Shown: positions 41,880 through 50,816 of the stretch, piece after piece
Layout of the letters: each line of letters opens with the position of its first letter
Position numbering within the stretch: the stretch's first letter is position 1
Assembly: GCF_030385785.1 (NCBI RefSeq)
Contig: NZ_JAUEDK010000008.1
Location: 62,001 to 126,000 of the forward strand
From: Crenobacter oryzisoli
Lineage (GTDB): Bacteria; Pseudomonadota; Gammaproteobacteria; Burkholderiales; Chromobacteriaceae
Direction of reading: 5' to 3'
Length of the DNA: 64,000 bases
The notes under the pieces: model-generated
What the model saw: the letters and a program-made list of their open reading frames with translations, nothing else
The model's database searches: none
Told to the model about the DNA's origin: nothing
Position numbers and translations under genes: made by a program

Positions 41880-44771
41880 TTAAGGCAGCGCCATCTCACT
41901 CGGCAACATCGCTCCATCTCGCAGCACCGCCTCGAAGCGTTCGGCCGGCAGCGGCGGTGACACCAGATAGCCCTGCACCTGGTCACAGCCTTCGTCTGCC
42001 AGGAAGCGCCATTGCTGTGCGGTCTCCACCCCTTCGGCCAGCACCTGCATATTCAGCGTTTTGGCCATCGCGATGATCGCGCGGGTGATCGCGCTGTCGT
42101 CCAGGTCCTGCGGGATGTCGCGCACGAAGCTGCGGTCGATCTTCAACGTGTCGGCCTTGAAGCGCTTCAGGTAGGACAGGCTGGAGTAACCGGTACCAAA
42201 GTCATCGATCGCCAGCGACACGCCGAGCGCACGCAATGCCTCGACCGCCTGCAGCGTGCCCTCAACGTCGTCCATCAGCACGCTCTCAGTCAGCTCGATT
42301 TCCAGGCAGGCGCCATCGAGATCGTACGCTACCAGCTGTCCCTCGATGACGCTCAACAGCTCCGGATCGCGGAACTGCAGCGCAGAGAGGTTGAGCGCCA
42401 GTTTTGGCAGAATGCAGCCGGCCGCCTTCCATTCGGCCAACTGGCGACACGCCTCTCGGATCACCCAGTTGCCGATCGCCACGATGAAGCCGCGCTCCTC
42501 GGCCACCGGGATAAAGCGCAGCGGCCCGATCAACCCCTGCTCCGGGTGGTTCCAGCGGATCAGCGCTTCGGCACCAAGCAGGCGGCCGTCGGTCATGTCG
42601 ACCTGCGGCTGGTAGTGCAGCACGAACTCGTTGCGCTCCAAGGCGCCCCGGAACTGGCTCTCGATCGCCAACACCTCGCTGGCACGCACGTTGAGGTCGG
42701 CGGTGTAGAACTTGTAGTTGTTGCGGCCTGCCGACTTGGCCGCGTACATCGCGGCGTCGGCGTTGCGCACCAGCGTCTCGACATCGCTCCCGTCATCCGG
42801 ATACATCGCGATGCCGATCGACGGGCTGACCGACAGCATATGACCATGCAGCTCGACCGGCTGCGCAAAACAATCGAGGATACGCTCCGCAGCACGCACC
42901 ACTTCGCTCGGGCCGGCAGGCAGTGCCGGCAAGAGCACGATGAACTCGTCCCCCCCCTGGCGGGCGAGCATTTCGCCCGGGCCAAGTCTGCCGCGCAGCC
43001 GCTCGGCAACGACCTGCAACAGCATGTCGCCAGCCGAGTGGCCGAGCGACTCGTTGATCAGCTTGAAGCGGTCCAGGTCAAGCAGCAGCACCGCCATCTG
43101 GGTGTCGTCTCGTTCCGCCGCCTGCAGCGCCAGCTCGGCGCGCTCCTGCAGGTGTACCCGGTTCGGCAGATTGGTCAGCACATCGAAATGGGCGAGGAAG
43201 CGGATGCGCTCGTCGGCGGCCTTGCGCTCGGACAGGTCGCTGGCAATGCCGATGTAATGAGTCACCTCGCCGGTCGTGTTCTTTACCGCGTTGATCGCGA
43301 TCCACTGCGGGTACACCGCCCCGCTCTTCTTGCGGTCCCACAGCTCGCCCTGCCAGGCGCCGGTCAGACGGATCTGCTGCCACATCGCCCGGTAGAACGC
43401 TGCATCGTGCAACTGCGACTTGAGGATGTTCGGCTTGGCACCGACCACCTCTTCCGGGCGATAGCCGGTGATCTCGGTGAATGCCTTGTTGACGCTCTGA
43501 ATGCTCAAGTTGGCATCGGTGATCATGATCGCCTCGACGGTGTTGTCGAACACCTTGGCGGTCAATTCGATGTGCTCCTGGGCGGCGCGCTGCTCGGACA
43601 CATCGCGCACCATCCGCCACACGGCATAGATGCGGCCGTAAGCATCGCGCATCGCCACGGTCTTGACGTTGACCGGCACGGTATTGCCGAAACGAGTGAT
43701 ATAGGTCGAGTCGATGTCGTCGCAGAAGCCGAAGCGCAACACCTCTTGGTCGATCTTCAGGCGCTCGGAGGTTTCGCTCTCCGGGGTCAGCAATGTCCAG
43801 AAGTTTTGCAGCTTGAGCTGTTCGGCGCTGTAACCGAGCAAGTTCAGGAACGCCGGGTTGGCGTCGAGGATCTGGCCATCCAGCGTGCTGATCACAATGC
43901 CGTCGAGGTTGGACCAGAACAGCTCTCGGTACTTGGTCTCGGAGCGGCGCAGCGCGTCCTCTACCTCGCGACGGCGGCTGATGTCGGCCTCGAGCGCCAG
44001 CGTCTTGGCCTCGGTCTCGTCGACCAGGCGCTTGAGTTCGGCGCGGGTCGCCTCAAGCTTGCGGCCAAGCTGGCTGACTTCGTCGTTGTCCGGCCACTCG
44101 AAATGGCCATCAAGCCGCAAGCCCGCCAAGGCGGCGATCTGTTCGGCCAATCTTTGCATCGGTTTCAGGAAGCGATGATGCAGGATCAGCATGATCAGCA
44201 GCGTGGCGCACACCAGCTGGATCAACAGCAGCAAGGCGGAGTTCAGCAGCAGGTGGTTCTGCTCGGTGATGATGTGCTGCCGGTCGAATTCGATCGCTAC
44301 CTCGCCGATCTCCTCCCCCCGGTAAACCACCGGCTTTTTTAACACCTCCACCTCACCGAGGCGACGTTCGCTGCGTACTGCTGACATGAAAATGGTATTG
44401 GACAGATTGTCGGTGACCTGTACCGAGATCACGCGAGAATCCTCCATCAGCGAAGCGATCAGCGGCGCACCGCTCGGTCGCGACAGGTTCCACAACGGCT
44501 CCTGCATGCCGAGCGCGACGACCTCAAGCAGGCGACGCTGGTCAGTGACGAAGCGGCTGGTCAGCTCTTGGCGCTGCATGGTGAAACCGATCGCCGAACT
44601 AAGGATCGCCGGAATCAACAGGCCCAGCGCCACTGCCATCAGGAACAGTTGACGCAATGACAGTCGCCGGCCAAAGACAGTGTGGCCGGCCGGCGGTGGT
44701 GTTGCGGAGGATGACTGCGGGCCTAGGTCGTCTGAGCGGCGCATCCTGTTGAAAAATCCTTGTAAACGCAT
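41880..44771 (-). CDS. PAS-GGDEF-EAL sensor: bifunctional cyclic-di-GMP enzyme
   Basis: A 963-residue membrane protein. It has a first helix (about 42-65), a periplasmic part, a second helix (about 175-200), HAMP-like and coiled segments, two PAS domains (about 265-385 and 395-510), a diguanylate cyclase domain and an EAL phosphodiesterase domain. The GGDEF motif is intact (RQGGDEFIVLL), as is EAL (GAEALIRW), with the later ELTESVLMDD and DDFGTGYSSLSYLKRF metal-binding motifs. Both synthesis and degradation of c-di-GMP are thus possible. It may influence motility, whose genes lie about 5 kb away. The start at 44771 lies near the first helix and avoids a long open upstream extension. Confidence 0.94.
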   Translation of the reverse strand: MRLQGFFNRMRRSDDLGPQSSSATPPPAGHTVFGRRLSLRQLFLMAVALGLLIPAILSSAIGFTMQRQELTSRFVTDQRRLLEVVALGMQEPLWNLSRPSGAPLIASLMEDSRVISVQVTDNLSNTIFMSAVRSERRLGEVEVLKKPVVYRGEEIGEVAIEFDRQHIITEQNHLLLNSALLLLIQLVCATLLIMLILHHRFLKPMQRLAEQIAALAGLRLDGHFEWPDNDEVSQLGRKLEATRAELKRLVDETEAKTLALEADISRRREVEDALRRSETKYRELFWSNLDGIVISTLDGQILDANPAFLNLLGYSAEQLKLQNFWTLLTPESETSERLKIDQEVLRFGFCDDIDSTYITRFGNTVPVNVKTVAMRDAYGRIYAVWRMVRDVSEQRAAQEHIELTAKVFDNTVEAIMITDANLSIQSVNKAFTEITGYRPEEVVGAKPNILKSQLHDAAFYRAMWQQIRLTGAWQGELWDRKKSGAVYPQWIAINAVKNTTGEVTHYIGIASDLSERKAADERIRFLAHFDVLTNLPNRVHLQERAELALQAAERDDTQMAVLLLDLDRFKLINESLGHSAGDMLLQVVAERLRGRLGPGEMLARQGGDEFIVLLPALPAGPSEVVRAAERILDCFAQPVELHGHMLSVSPSIGIAMYPDDGSDVETLVRNADAAMYAAKSAGRNNYKFYTADLNVRASEVLAIESQFRGALERNEFVLHYQPQVDMTDGRLLGAEALIRWNHPEQGLIGPLRFIPVAEERGFIVAIGNWVIREACRQLAEWKAAGCILPKLALNLSALQFRDPELLSVIEGQLVAYDLDGACLEIELTESVLMDDVEGTLQAVEALRALGVSLAIDDFGTGYSSLSYLKRFKADTLKIDRSFVRDIPQDLDDSAITRAIIAMAKTLNMQVLAEGVETAQQWRFLADEGCDQVQGYLVSPPLPAERFEAVLRDGAMLPSEMALP

Positions 44772-44872
44772 CGTAATGAGAAGCAAATACACAATGTCCA
44801 CGCCAGCCAGCGGTTTGCCTTGGCAGAAGCAGACGCCTACAATCGCCGGCATTCTAGACTCGTGGAGGCCCT

Positions 44873-46198
44873 ATGTCCCAGGCCCAGTTTGACAGCCTTA
44901 TCTTTGCTCGCTGGATGATTACCGTCGAAACGGATGGAGAAATACTGGAAAATCATGCCATCGCGCTTAAGGATGGCAGAATTGCCGTCATCCTGCCAGC
45001 GGCAGAGGCACGCCAACTAGTTGCCGACGAGGTCATCGAGCTGGATCGCCATGTGCTGATGCCGGGCCTGATCAACCTCCACGGCCACTCGGCGATGACG
45101 CTGCTGCGCGGCTTGGCCGACGACAAGGCACTGATGGACTGGCTGAACAACCACATCTGGCCGGCCGAAGGCCGCCATGTGCGCGACGAATTCGTCTTCG
45201 ACGGTTCGCTGATCGCGATGGCCGAAATGTTGCGTGGCGGCACCACCACAATCAACGACATGTACTTCTACCACGGCGCGGTCGCCCGCGCCGGCCTGTC
45301 GTCGGGCATGCGCACCTTTGTCGGCTGCTCCATCCTGGAGTTCCCGACCAACTACGGCGTCAACGCCGACGACTACATCGCCAAGGGAATGGCCGAGCGC
45401 CGCGAATTCCTCGGCGAGGAGCGCATCACCTTCACGCTGGCCCCGCACGCCCCGTACACCGTCTCGGACGACACCTTCCGCAAGGTGGTGACCCTGGCCG
45501 AACAGGAAGACATGCTGATCCACTGCCACATCCACGAGACCGCGGACGAGGTGGCCGGCAGCATCGAACAGCACCACCAGCGCCCACTCGCCCGCCTGCA
45601 GCAACTGGGCATGCTGTCGCCTCGCCTGGTGGCGGCGCACATGGTGCACCTGAACGACGAGGAGATCGAACTGGTCGCCCGTCATGGCGTGTCCATCGCG
45701 CATAACCCGACCTCGAACATGAAGCTCGCCTCCGGCATCGCGCCGGTACAGAAGCTCTTGGCCGCCGGCGTCAACGTCGGCGTCGGCACCGACGGCGCCG
45801 CTTCCAACAACAAACTCGACATGTTGGCCGAAACCCGCATGAGTGCCCTGCTGGCCAAGGTCGGCACGCTCGACCCGACTGCCGTACCGGCTGCCACTGC
45901 GATCCGCATGGCAACGCTGAACGGTGCCAAGGCGCTCGGCATCGACGACCAGGTCGGCTCCATCAAGGCCGGCAAGCAGGCCGACCTGATCGCGGTGGAT
46001 CTTGCCACGATCGAGACCGCGCCGACCTTCGACCCGGTCTCGCACATCGTCTATGCGGCAGGCCGCGAACAAGTCACCCACACCTGGGTGGCTGGCGAAT
46101 GCCTGCTGAAGGATCGCGTGCTGACCCGACTGAACCTCGCCGACCTGCTTGCCAAGGGCGAAGACTGGCGCGGCCGCATCCTGGCCAAAGGGGAGTAA
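44873..46198 (+). CDS. mtaD: TRZ/ATZ-family hydrolase, methylthioadenosine/S-adenosylhomocysteine deaminase type
   Basis: A 441-residue metal-dependent amidohydrolase. The metal ligands are HGHSAM (near 64; HxH), HCHIHE (near 218) and the Asp in VGTDGAASNNKLDM (near 302). The segment GGTTTINDMYFYHGAVARAG is characteristic of the MtaD/SsnA branch. These enzymes deaminate 5'-methylthioadenosine or S-adenosylhomocysteine to the inosyl compounds. ubiG follows after 3 bases, a pairing common in gammaproteobacteria and betaproteobacteria, consistent with removing SAH produced by the methyltransferase. Confidence 0.88.
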   Translation: MSQAQFDSLIFARWMITVETDGEILENHAIALKDGRIAVILPAAEARQLVADEVIELDRHVLMPGLINLHGHSAMTLLRGLADDKALMDWLNNHIWPAEGRHVRDEFVFDGSLIAMAEMLRGGTTTINDMYFYHGAVARAGLSSGMRTFVGCSILEFPTNYGVNADDYIAKGMAERREFLGEERITFTLAPHAPYTVSDDTFRKVVTLAEQEDMLIHCHIHETADEVAGSIEQHHQRPLARLQQLGMLSPRLVAAHMVHLNDEEIELVARHGVSIAHNPTSNMKLASGIAPVQKLLAAGVNVGVGTDGAASNNKLDMLAETRMSALLAKVGTLDPTAVPAATAIRMATLNGAKALGIDDQVGSIKAGKQADLIAVDLATIETAPTFDPVSHIVYAAGREQVTHTWVAGECLLKDRVLTRLNLADLLAKGEDWRGRILAKGE

Positions 46199-46201
46199 GG
46201 G

Positions 46202-46903
46202 ATGAGCGACAACGTCGATCAACTCGAACTGGACAAATTCAGCCAGCTCGCACACAAGTGGTGGGACAAGGAGAGCGAGTTCAAACCGCTGCACGAGATC
46301 AACCCGCTACGCCTCGGCTACATCGACCGCTTCGCCGACATCGCCGGCAAGACCGTGCTCGACGTCGGATGCGGCGGCGGCATCTTGGCGGAGAGCATGG
46401 CCGAGAAGGGTGCCACCGTGACCGGCATCGACCTTGCCAAGAAATCGCTGAAGGTCGCGCAGCTGCACAGCATGGAATCGGGCGTGCCGGTCGAGTACCG
46501 CTGCGTGCCCGTAGAGACGCTGGCCGACGAGCGACCCGCCGGCTTCGACGTAGTCACCTGCATGGAAATGCTCGAACACGTGCCATCGCCCGAAAGCGTA
46601 GTGCGTGCCTGCGCCGCGCTGGTCAAGCCGGGTGGCTGGGTGTTCTTCTCGACGCTGAATCGCAACACCAAGGCTTATCTGATGGCGATCCTCGGCGCCG
46701 AATACGTGCTGGGCCTCCTGCCACGCGGCACCCACGAATATTCCCGCTTCATCAAGCCGTCCGAACTGATCAGGATGACGCGAGGCGCCGGCCTGGAACT
46801 CGCCGACATCAGCGGCATGAGCTACAACCCGATCGCGCGCGACTACCATCTGTCACGCGATAGCGACGTTAACTACCTGATCGCAGTACGCCGTCCTCTT
46901 TAA
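46202..46903 (+). CDS. ubiG: Ubiquinone O-methyltransferase UbiG
   Basis: A 233-residue SAM-dependent methyltransferase performing both O-methylations in ubiquinone synthesis. The N-terminal [20 protein letters not shown] and the following NPLRLGYID are UbiG signatures. The SAM motif is [11 protein letters not shown] (near 54), with later [10 protein letters not shown] and [12 protein letters not shown]. The length is standard. The start lies 3 bases after the mtaD stop, with a GGGGAG box inside the mtaD end. Confidence 0.96.
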   Translation: MSDNVDQLELDKFSQLAHKWWDKESEFKPLHEINPLRLGYIDRFADIAGKTVLDVGCGGGILAESMAEKGATVTGIDLAKKSLKVAQLHSMESGVPVEYRCVPVETLADERPAGFDVVTCMEMLEHVPSPESVVRACAALVKPGGWVFFSTLNRNTKAYLMAILGAEYVLGLLPRGTHEYSRFIKPSELIRMTRGAGLELADISGMSYNPIARDYHLSRDSDVNYLIAVRRPL

Positions 46904-46931
46904 CAAAGAGCGCTGTCTGATTCGCGTCAAC

Positions 46932-46955
46932 ATCGGCCGGCTTTGTCCGGCCGAT
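46932..46955 (+). terminator. Hairpin after ubiG
   Basis: ATCGGCCGG (46932-46940) and CCGGCCGAT (46947-46955) form a 9-bp stem with a 6-base loop, 28 bases past the ubiG stop. Confidence 0.6.
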
Positions 46956-46979
46956 TCGCATTGTGTCCCTCGCTTGTAC

Positions 46980-47065
46980 TTGGCGACAATTGATGACCCG
47001 CGTTACAATTTGGCCAATTGAAGGATTGCCGGACAAGTGACACCCACCGTCCGGCGTTTTTGTTT
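46980..47065 (+). promoter_or_regulatory. gntR promoter with terminator-like leader hairpin
   Basis: TTGGCG (46980-46985) and TACAAT (47004-47009), 18 bases apart, resemble a sigma-70 promoter. About 12 bases after the expected start, GCCGGAC (47028-47034) and GTCCGGC (47049-47055) form a hairpin followed by GTTTTTGTTT, ahead of the gene's start at 47109. This is a possible attenuator. Confidence 0.45.
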
Positions 47066-47108
47066 CTCGCCCCAGCTACCCGCGGGGCTGCATTTCCGGA
47101 GTATTCGC

Positions 47109-47777
47109 ATGAGTTTCAAGGCCAACGATTCGCTCACCGAACAGATCGCCCAGTATCTGGGCAAGCAGGTCATCGAGGGGGCAATGAAGCCAGGCGAACG
47201 GATCCAAGAACTGCGCATCGCCGCCGAACTGTCCGTCAGTCGCGGCTCGGTCCGCGAGGCCCTGCTGATCCTTCAGCGCCGCCACCTGGTCGAGATCTAC
47301 CCGCGCCGCGGCGCGGTGGTCGCGAGCATCTCGGCCGCCGACGTCGGCGACTTCTTCGATATCTGGTTCCTGATGCTCGACAAGGTGGTGCGCAACCTCG
47401 CCAGCAGCTGGAAGAACGACGATCTGGCCCGCTTCTTCGAGCTGATGACCGAGCTGTCCGAGTGTCAGCGTCGCGACGACCGCCAGGGTTTCTACGAGCA
47501 CGGCATCGAGTTCCTGCACAATCTCTACCGCTACGCCAACAACCGTTACGTCGAACAGACACTGGAAGACCTGCTGCCACTGACCCAGCGCTGCCTGTAT
47601 GCAATCTTGCGCGCCGGCAAGAGCCAGCTCGACCGCACCCACGCCTTCCTCGAGGAAGTGCTGAAAACCATCATCGCACGTGACACCCAGCGCCTGAGCG
47701 TGATGCTGGACGAGTTCAGCGTCGGCTACAGCCAGCTTGCGCAGGAGTCGGCCGAAGCGCTGGCTGGCAACGCCTGA
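47109..47777 (+). CDS. GntR-family (FCD) transcriptional regulator
   Basis: A 222-residue regulator of the FadR/VanR branch. The N-terminal winged helix is LTEQIAQYLGKQVIEGAMKP, then RIQELRIAAELSVSRGSVREAL (about residues 9-50). An all-helical FCD domain from about 85 carries His/Asp metal-ligand candidates (FYEHGIEFLHNL). The ATG at 47109 begins the conserved part. It stands alone between ubiG and folA, so its target is not evident. The effector is unknown. Confidence 0.9.
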   Translation: MSFKANDSLTEQIAQYLGKQVIEGAMKPGERIQELRIAAELSVSRGSVREALLILQRRHLVEIYPRRGAVVASISAADVGDFFDIWFLMLDKVVRNLASSWKNDDLARFFELMTELSECQRRDDRQGFYEHGIEFLHNLYRYANNRYVEQTLEDLLPLTQRCLYAILRAGKSQLDRTHAFLEEVLKTIIARDTQRLSVMLDEFSVGYSQLAQESAEALAGNA

Positions 47778-47797
47778 TCACCAAGTTGCACCAATGA

Positions 47798-47825
47798 AAA
47801 ACGGGCTGCCCAGGCAGCCCGTTTT
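47798..47825. terminator. Bidirectional terminator between gntR and folA
   Basis: AAAACGGGCTGCC (47798-47810) and GGCAGCCCGTTTT (47813-47825) form a perfect 13-bp stem with a 2-base loop (effective loop larger), with A- and T-runs on both sides. Confidence 0.85.
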
Positions 47826-47842
47826 GATTCGGCCAACGTCGA

Positions 47843-48331
47843 TTACAAGCGCCGGTATTCTACGAAAGCGTAGACGAGTCCGTCCTCGCGCTGATGCGAC
47901 TCGCGTCCCGTCTCCTGCCAACGGCTGCGGTCGATCACCGGGAAGAATGCATCGCCCGCCACCGTCAGCCCAACCTCGGTGACCAGCAAGCGGTCTGCAC
48001 TCTCGATCGCCTGGCCGTACAGCTCGGCCCCGCCGATCACGCAGATTTCCTCCGCATCGCCGGCCAGCGCCAGCGCGGCCCCCAGCGAATGCGCCGGCTC
48101 GGCGCCGTCGGCCGCCCAATCGGCATTGCGGGTCACCACAATATTGCGGCGCCCTGGTAGTGGCCGGCCTATCGAGTCCCAGGTCTTGCGCCCCATCACC
48201 ACCGGCTTGCCCAGTGTCACCGCCTTGAAGTGCTTCAGGTCTTCCGGCAGGTGCCAGGGCAGCGTGTTGTTAATGCCGATGGCACGGTTTTCCGCCATTG
48301 CCACCACCAACGTGATCATCGCCTTCGTCAT
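47843..48331 (-). CDS. folA: Dihydrofolate reductase
   Basis: A 162-residue DHFR that reduces dihydrofolate with NADPH. The N-terminus [20 protein letters not shown] and [11 protein letters not shown] carry the active-site acidic residue (PEDLKHF), and [18 protein letters not shown] and VIGGAELY are the cofactor motifs. Its start overlaps the thyA stop by four bases (ATGA), so the two are translationally coupled: ThyA makes dihydrofolate, which FolA recycles. Confidence 0.97.
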   Translation of the reverse strand: MTKAMITLVVAMAENRAIGINNTLPWHLPEDLKHFKAVTLGKPVVMGRKTWDSIGRPLPGRRNIVVTRNADWAADGAEPAHSLGAALALAGDAEEICVIGGAELYGQAIESADRLLVTEVGLTVAGDAFFPVIDRSRWQETGRESHQREDGLVYAFVEYRRL

Positions 48332-49122
48332 ACTGCCACCGCCGCCTTGATATGAGGATGCGGGTCGTACCCTTCCAGCGCGAAGTCGTCGTAGGTGAAC
48401 GCGAACAGGTCGGTCACAGAGGGGTTCAACTTCATCGTCGGCAGCGGGCGCGGCTCGCGAGACAGCTGTTCACGTGCCTGTGCCAAGTGGTTGCTATACA
48501 GGTGGGCATCGCCCAAGGTATGGACGAACTCACCGGGCTTCAGGCCGCACACCTGCGCCACCATCAGGGTCAGCAAGGCGTAGCTGGCGATATTGAACGG
48601 CACGCCGAGGAAGATGTCGGCCGAACGCTGGTAGAGCTGACAGGACAGTCTGCCGTCGGCGACATAGAACTGGAACAGCGCATGACACGGTGGCAGCGCC
48701 ATCTCGTCGACCAGCGCCGGGTTCCACGCCGACACGATCAGGCGGCGGCTGTCCGGGTTCTTCTTGATCATATCGACCACATTGGCAATCTGGTCGATAT
48801 GGCGACCATCCGGTGCTGGCCAGCTGCGCCACTGGTAGCCGTACACCGGGCCAAGCTCGCCGTTCTCGTCGGCCCACTCGTCCCAGATCGACACGCCGTT
48901 TTCCTTCAGGTAGCGGATATTGGTGTCGCCCTTCAAGAACCAGAGCAGCTCGTGAACGATCGATTTGAGATGCAGCTTCTTGGTGGTCACCAATGGAAAT
49001 CCTGCGGACAGGTCGAAACGCATCTGGTAGCCGAATACCGAACGGGTGCCGGTGCCGGTGCGATCGGACTTGTCATGGCCGTGCTCGAGCACATGCCGCA
49101 TCAGGTCGAGATAGGGTTTCAT
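48328..49122 (-). CDS. thyA: Thymidylate synthase
   Basis: A 264-residue thymidylate synthase, the usual length of the short form. The catalytic Cys is in [13 protein letters not shown] (near 146). The N-terminal [22 protein letters not shown] has the phosphate-binding Arg, and [16 protein letters not shown] and [12 protein letters not shown] are further signatures. The ATG at 49122 matches the standard start; an open frame continues upstream without similarity. It is coupled to folA downstream. Confidence 0.97.
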   Translation of the reverse strand: MKPYLDLMRHVLEHGHDKSDRTGTGTRSVFGYQMRFDLSAGFPLVTTKKLHLKSIVHELLWFLKGDTNIRYLKENGVSIWDEWADENGELGPVYGYQWRSWPAPDGRHIDQIANVVDMIKKNPDSRRLIVSAWNPALVDEMALPPCHALFQFYVADGRLSCQLYQRSADIFLGVPFNIASYALLTLMVAQVCGLKPGEFVHTLGDAHLYSNHLAQAREQLSREPRPLPTMKLNPSVTDLFAFTYDDFALEGYDPHPHIKAAVAV

Positions 49123-49643
49123 TGGCCTCTGTCTTCCGTTCGTCAAACCCGGCGATTGTACCACCCCGGACCTTACCGTCGGCGCCTCACACCCAAGACC
49201 CCCAATACACGAATGCCATTAAAAAGAATCGAGCCGAACGTGACCACACAGTCCTGAAGAGCTGCGGCGCCCGCAGCATGTGCAAGCCTCCAACCGCTTA
49301 CGGCAAGTCCCGAGGACGTCCACGTCCCAACCGAAGCCTCCGGCAATGCAATGTAGATAAAAAGGTATAATCAGTGATTTTACTCAATTTTGATATTTAC
49401 CCGGTCTCAGCCCTGGGTATTTGATAGATAATGCATTCTTGGTGACTTTGTCGTGAAACAGCGACAAGTCATCATAGTGGCCCCGGCGACGAGGAAAGCC
49501 CGGCCACACTTAGGTATGGTGGGCCTTGCAGCCTAGCTTGGCGAATTAAGCAGTACAAGAAACAGCTTCAAGCGCTAGTAGATTTCTCTCGCATAAGATA
49601 CGATCCGCTTAAAAATAATGGCGCTATTTTTCATTGTTTCATC
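49123..49643. promoter_or_regulatory. Long leader/promoter gap before the flagellar operon
   Basis: This 521-base gap has no gene I can support. TATAAT at 49366-49371 is a good -10 with a weak -35. Two inverted repeats follow: TACCC/GGGTA near 49398-49420 and GACTTTGTCG/CGACAAGTC near 49444-49470. The region AT-rich towards flhB has no clear ribosome site. A long structured 5' leader for flhB is possible. Confidence 0.4.
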
Positions 49644-50810
49644 ATGGCGAGCGATTCGGATTTAGAACGGACAGAAGCGGCGTCAGCCAGACGACTGCAA
49701 CAGGCTCGCGAAGACGGCAACGTGCCGCGCTCACGCGAGCTCTCGACGTTTGCCGTGACGATGACCGGCGTGGCACTGCTGATATTGCTCGGTGGCCGCT
49801 TGGCCGACTTCTTGCAACAGCTCGCTCAGCACGCCTTCACCTTCGACCAGGCAACGGTGCGCGACACCGCCACGGCACTTGAACGCTTCAAGGAGGCGAT
49901 GTTCCAGACGCTCTGGCAAATACTGCCGATCTTCGTCGGTCTTTTGCTGGTAGCGGCGCTGGTGCCTATCCTGATCGGCGGCTGGAACTACTCGCTCAAG
50001 CCGGTAATGCCGAAGTTCTCCAAGATCAATCCGTTTACCGGCATCAAGCGGCTGTTTTCGATCAACGCCGCAACCGAGGGTCTGAAGGCGATCCTGAAGA
50101 GCATGCTGATCGGCGGTGTGGCCTGCTGGGTGATCTGGAACGAAAGGATGGAACTTGTCGGTCTGGTCAACATGCCGCTGAAAAGTGCACTGGCGAAGCT
50201 GATCGACCTGATGAGCCACACCTTTCTGATCGTGTCCGGCGCGATGATCCTGCTGGTGGTGCTGGATGTGCCCTACCAGCTCTGGCAGTACTACAAACAG
50301 CTGCGCATGACCAAGGAAGAGGTCAAGCGCGAATACAAGGAGCAGGAAGGCTCGCCCGAAGTAAAGGGCCGCATCCGCCAGTTGCAGCGCGAAGCGGCAC
50401 GCCGCCGGATGATGCAGGAAGTGCCCAACGCCAACGTGATCGTCACCAACCCGACCCACTATGCCGTCGCCATAAAATATACTGAAGATATGCGTGCGCC
50501 CCGGGTTCTCGCCAAGGGCTCACTTAAGGTGGCCGAACGCATCATCGAGATCGGCCGCGAGCATAAGGTCACCGTGATGCGCGTACCCAGCTTCACCCGG
50601 GCGCTGTACTTCAACGCCGAGATCGGAGACGAAGTGCCATCGCGGCTGTACTCGGCCGCGGCACAGGTGCTGGCCTACGTTTACCAGCTCAACGTTTACC
50701 AGAGCAGCGGCGGCATCGCGCCGGTGTTCCCCGATCAGCTCGACGTACCGACCGATCTCGACCCACAACATAACCAGCCGCCCGAGGCGGACAGCGCAAC
50801 ACGACACTAA
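49644..50810 (+). CDS. flhB: Flagellar export switch protein FlhB
   Basis: A 388-residue component of the flagellar type III export gate. The N-terminal half has four membrane helices (about 32-52, 90-112, 145-165, 185-208). The cytoplasmic half contains the self-cleaving NPTHYAVAIKY motif (near 271). The first residues (DLERTEAASARRLQQAREDG) fit the family. No clear ribosome site precedes the ATG at 49644. It heads flhB-flhA-flhF-flhG-fliA, with a proline-rich tail slightly longer than in enterics. Confidence 0.96.
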   Translation: MASDSDLERTEAASARRLQQAREDGNVPRSRELSTFAVTMTGVALLILLGGRLADFLQQLAQHAFTFDQATVRDTATALERFKEAMFQTLWQILPIFVGLLLVAALVPILIGGWNYSLKPVMPKFSKINPFTGIKRLFSINAATEGLKAILKSMLIGGVACWVIWNERMELVGLVNMPLKSALAKLIDLMSHTFLIVSGAMILLVVLDVPYQLWQYYKQLRMTKEEVKREYKEQEGSPEVKGRIRQLQREAARRRMMQEVPNANVIVTNPTHYAVAIKYTEDMRAPRVLAKGSLKVAERIIEIGREHKVTVMRVPSFTRALYFNAEIGDEVPSRLYSAAAQVLAYVYQLNVYQSSGGIAPVFPDQLDVPTDLDPQHNQPPEADSATRH

Positions 50811-50816
50811 GCCGGC

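Noticed and set aside
49500-49540. Possible sigma-54 promoter (TGGTGGGCCTTGCA) before flhB.
   Set aside because: The GG and GC elements are two bases too close for a -24/-12 promoter.
49485-49560. GAGGAAAGCCCGGCCAC resembles the conserved start of bacterial RNase P RNA.
   Set aside because: Only about 15 bases match; the rest of the ~350-base RNA, including the later conserved regions, is missing before flhB begins at 49644.
49380-49640. Possible c-di-GMP riboswitch in the long leader of a flagellar operon.
   Set aside because: The conserved GCACAGGGCAAACC and GACGCAAAGCC segments of the GEMM motif are not present.
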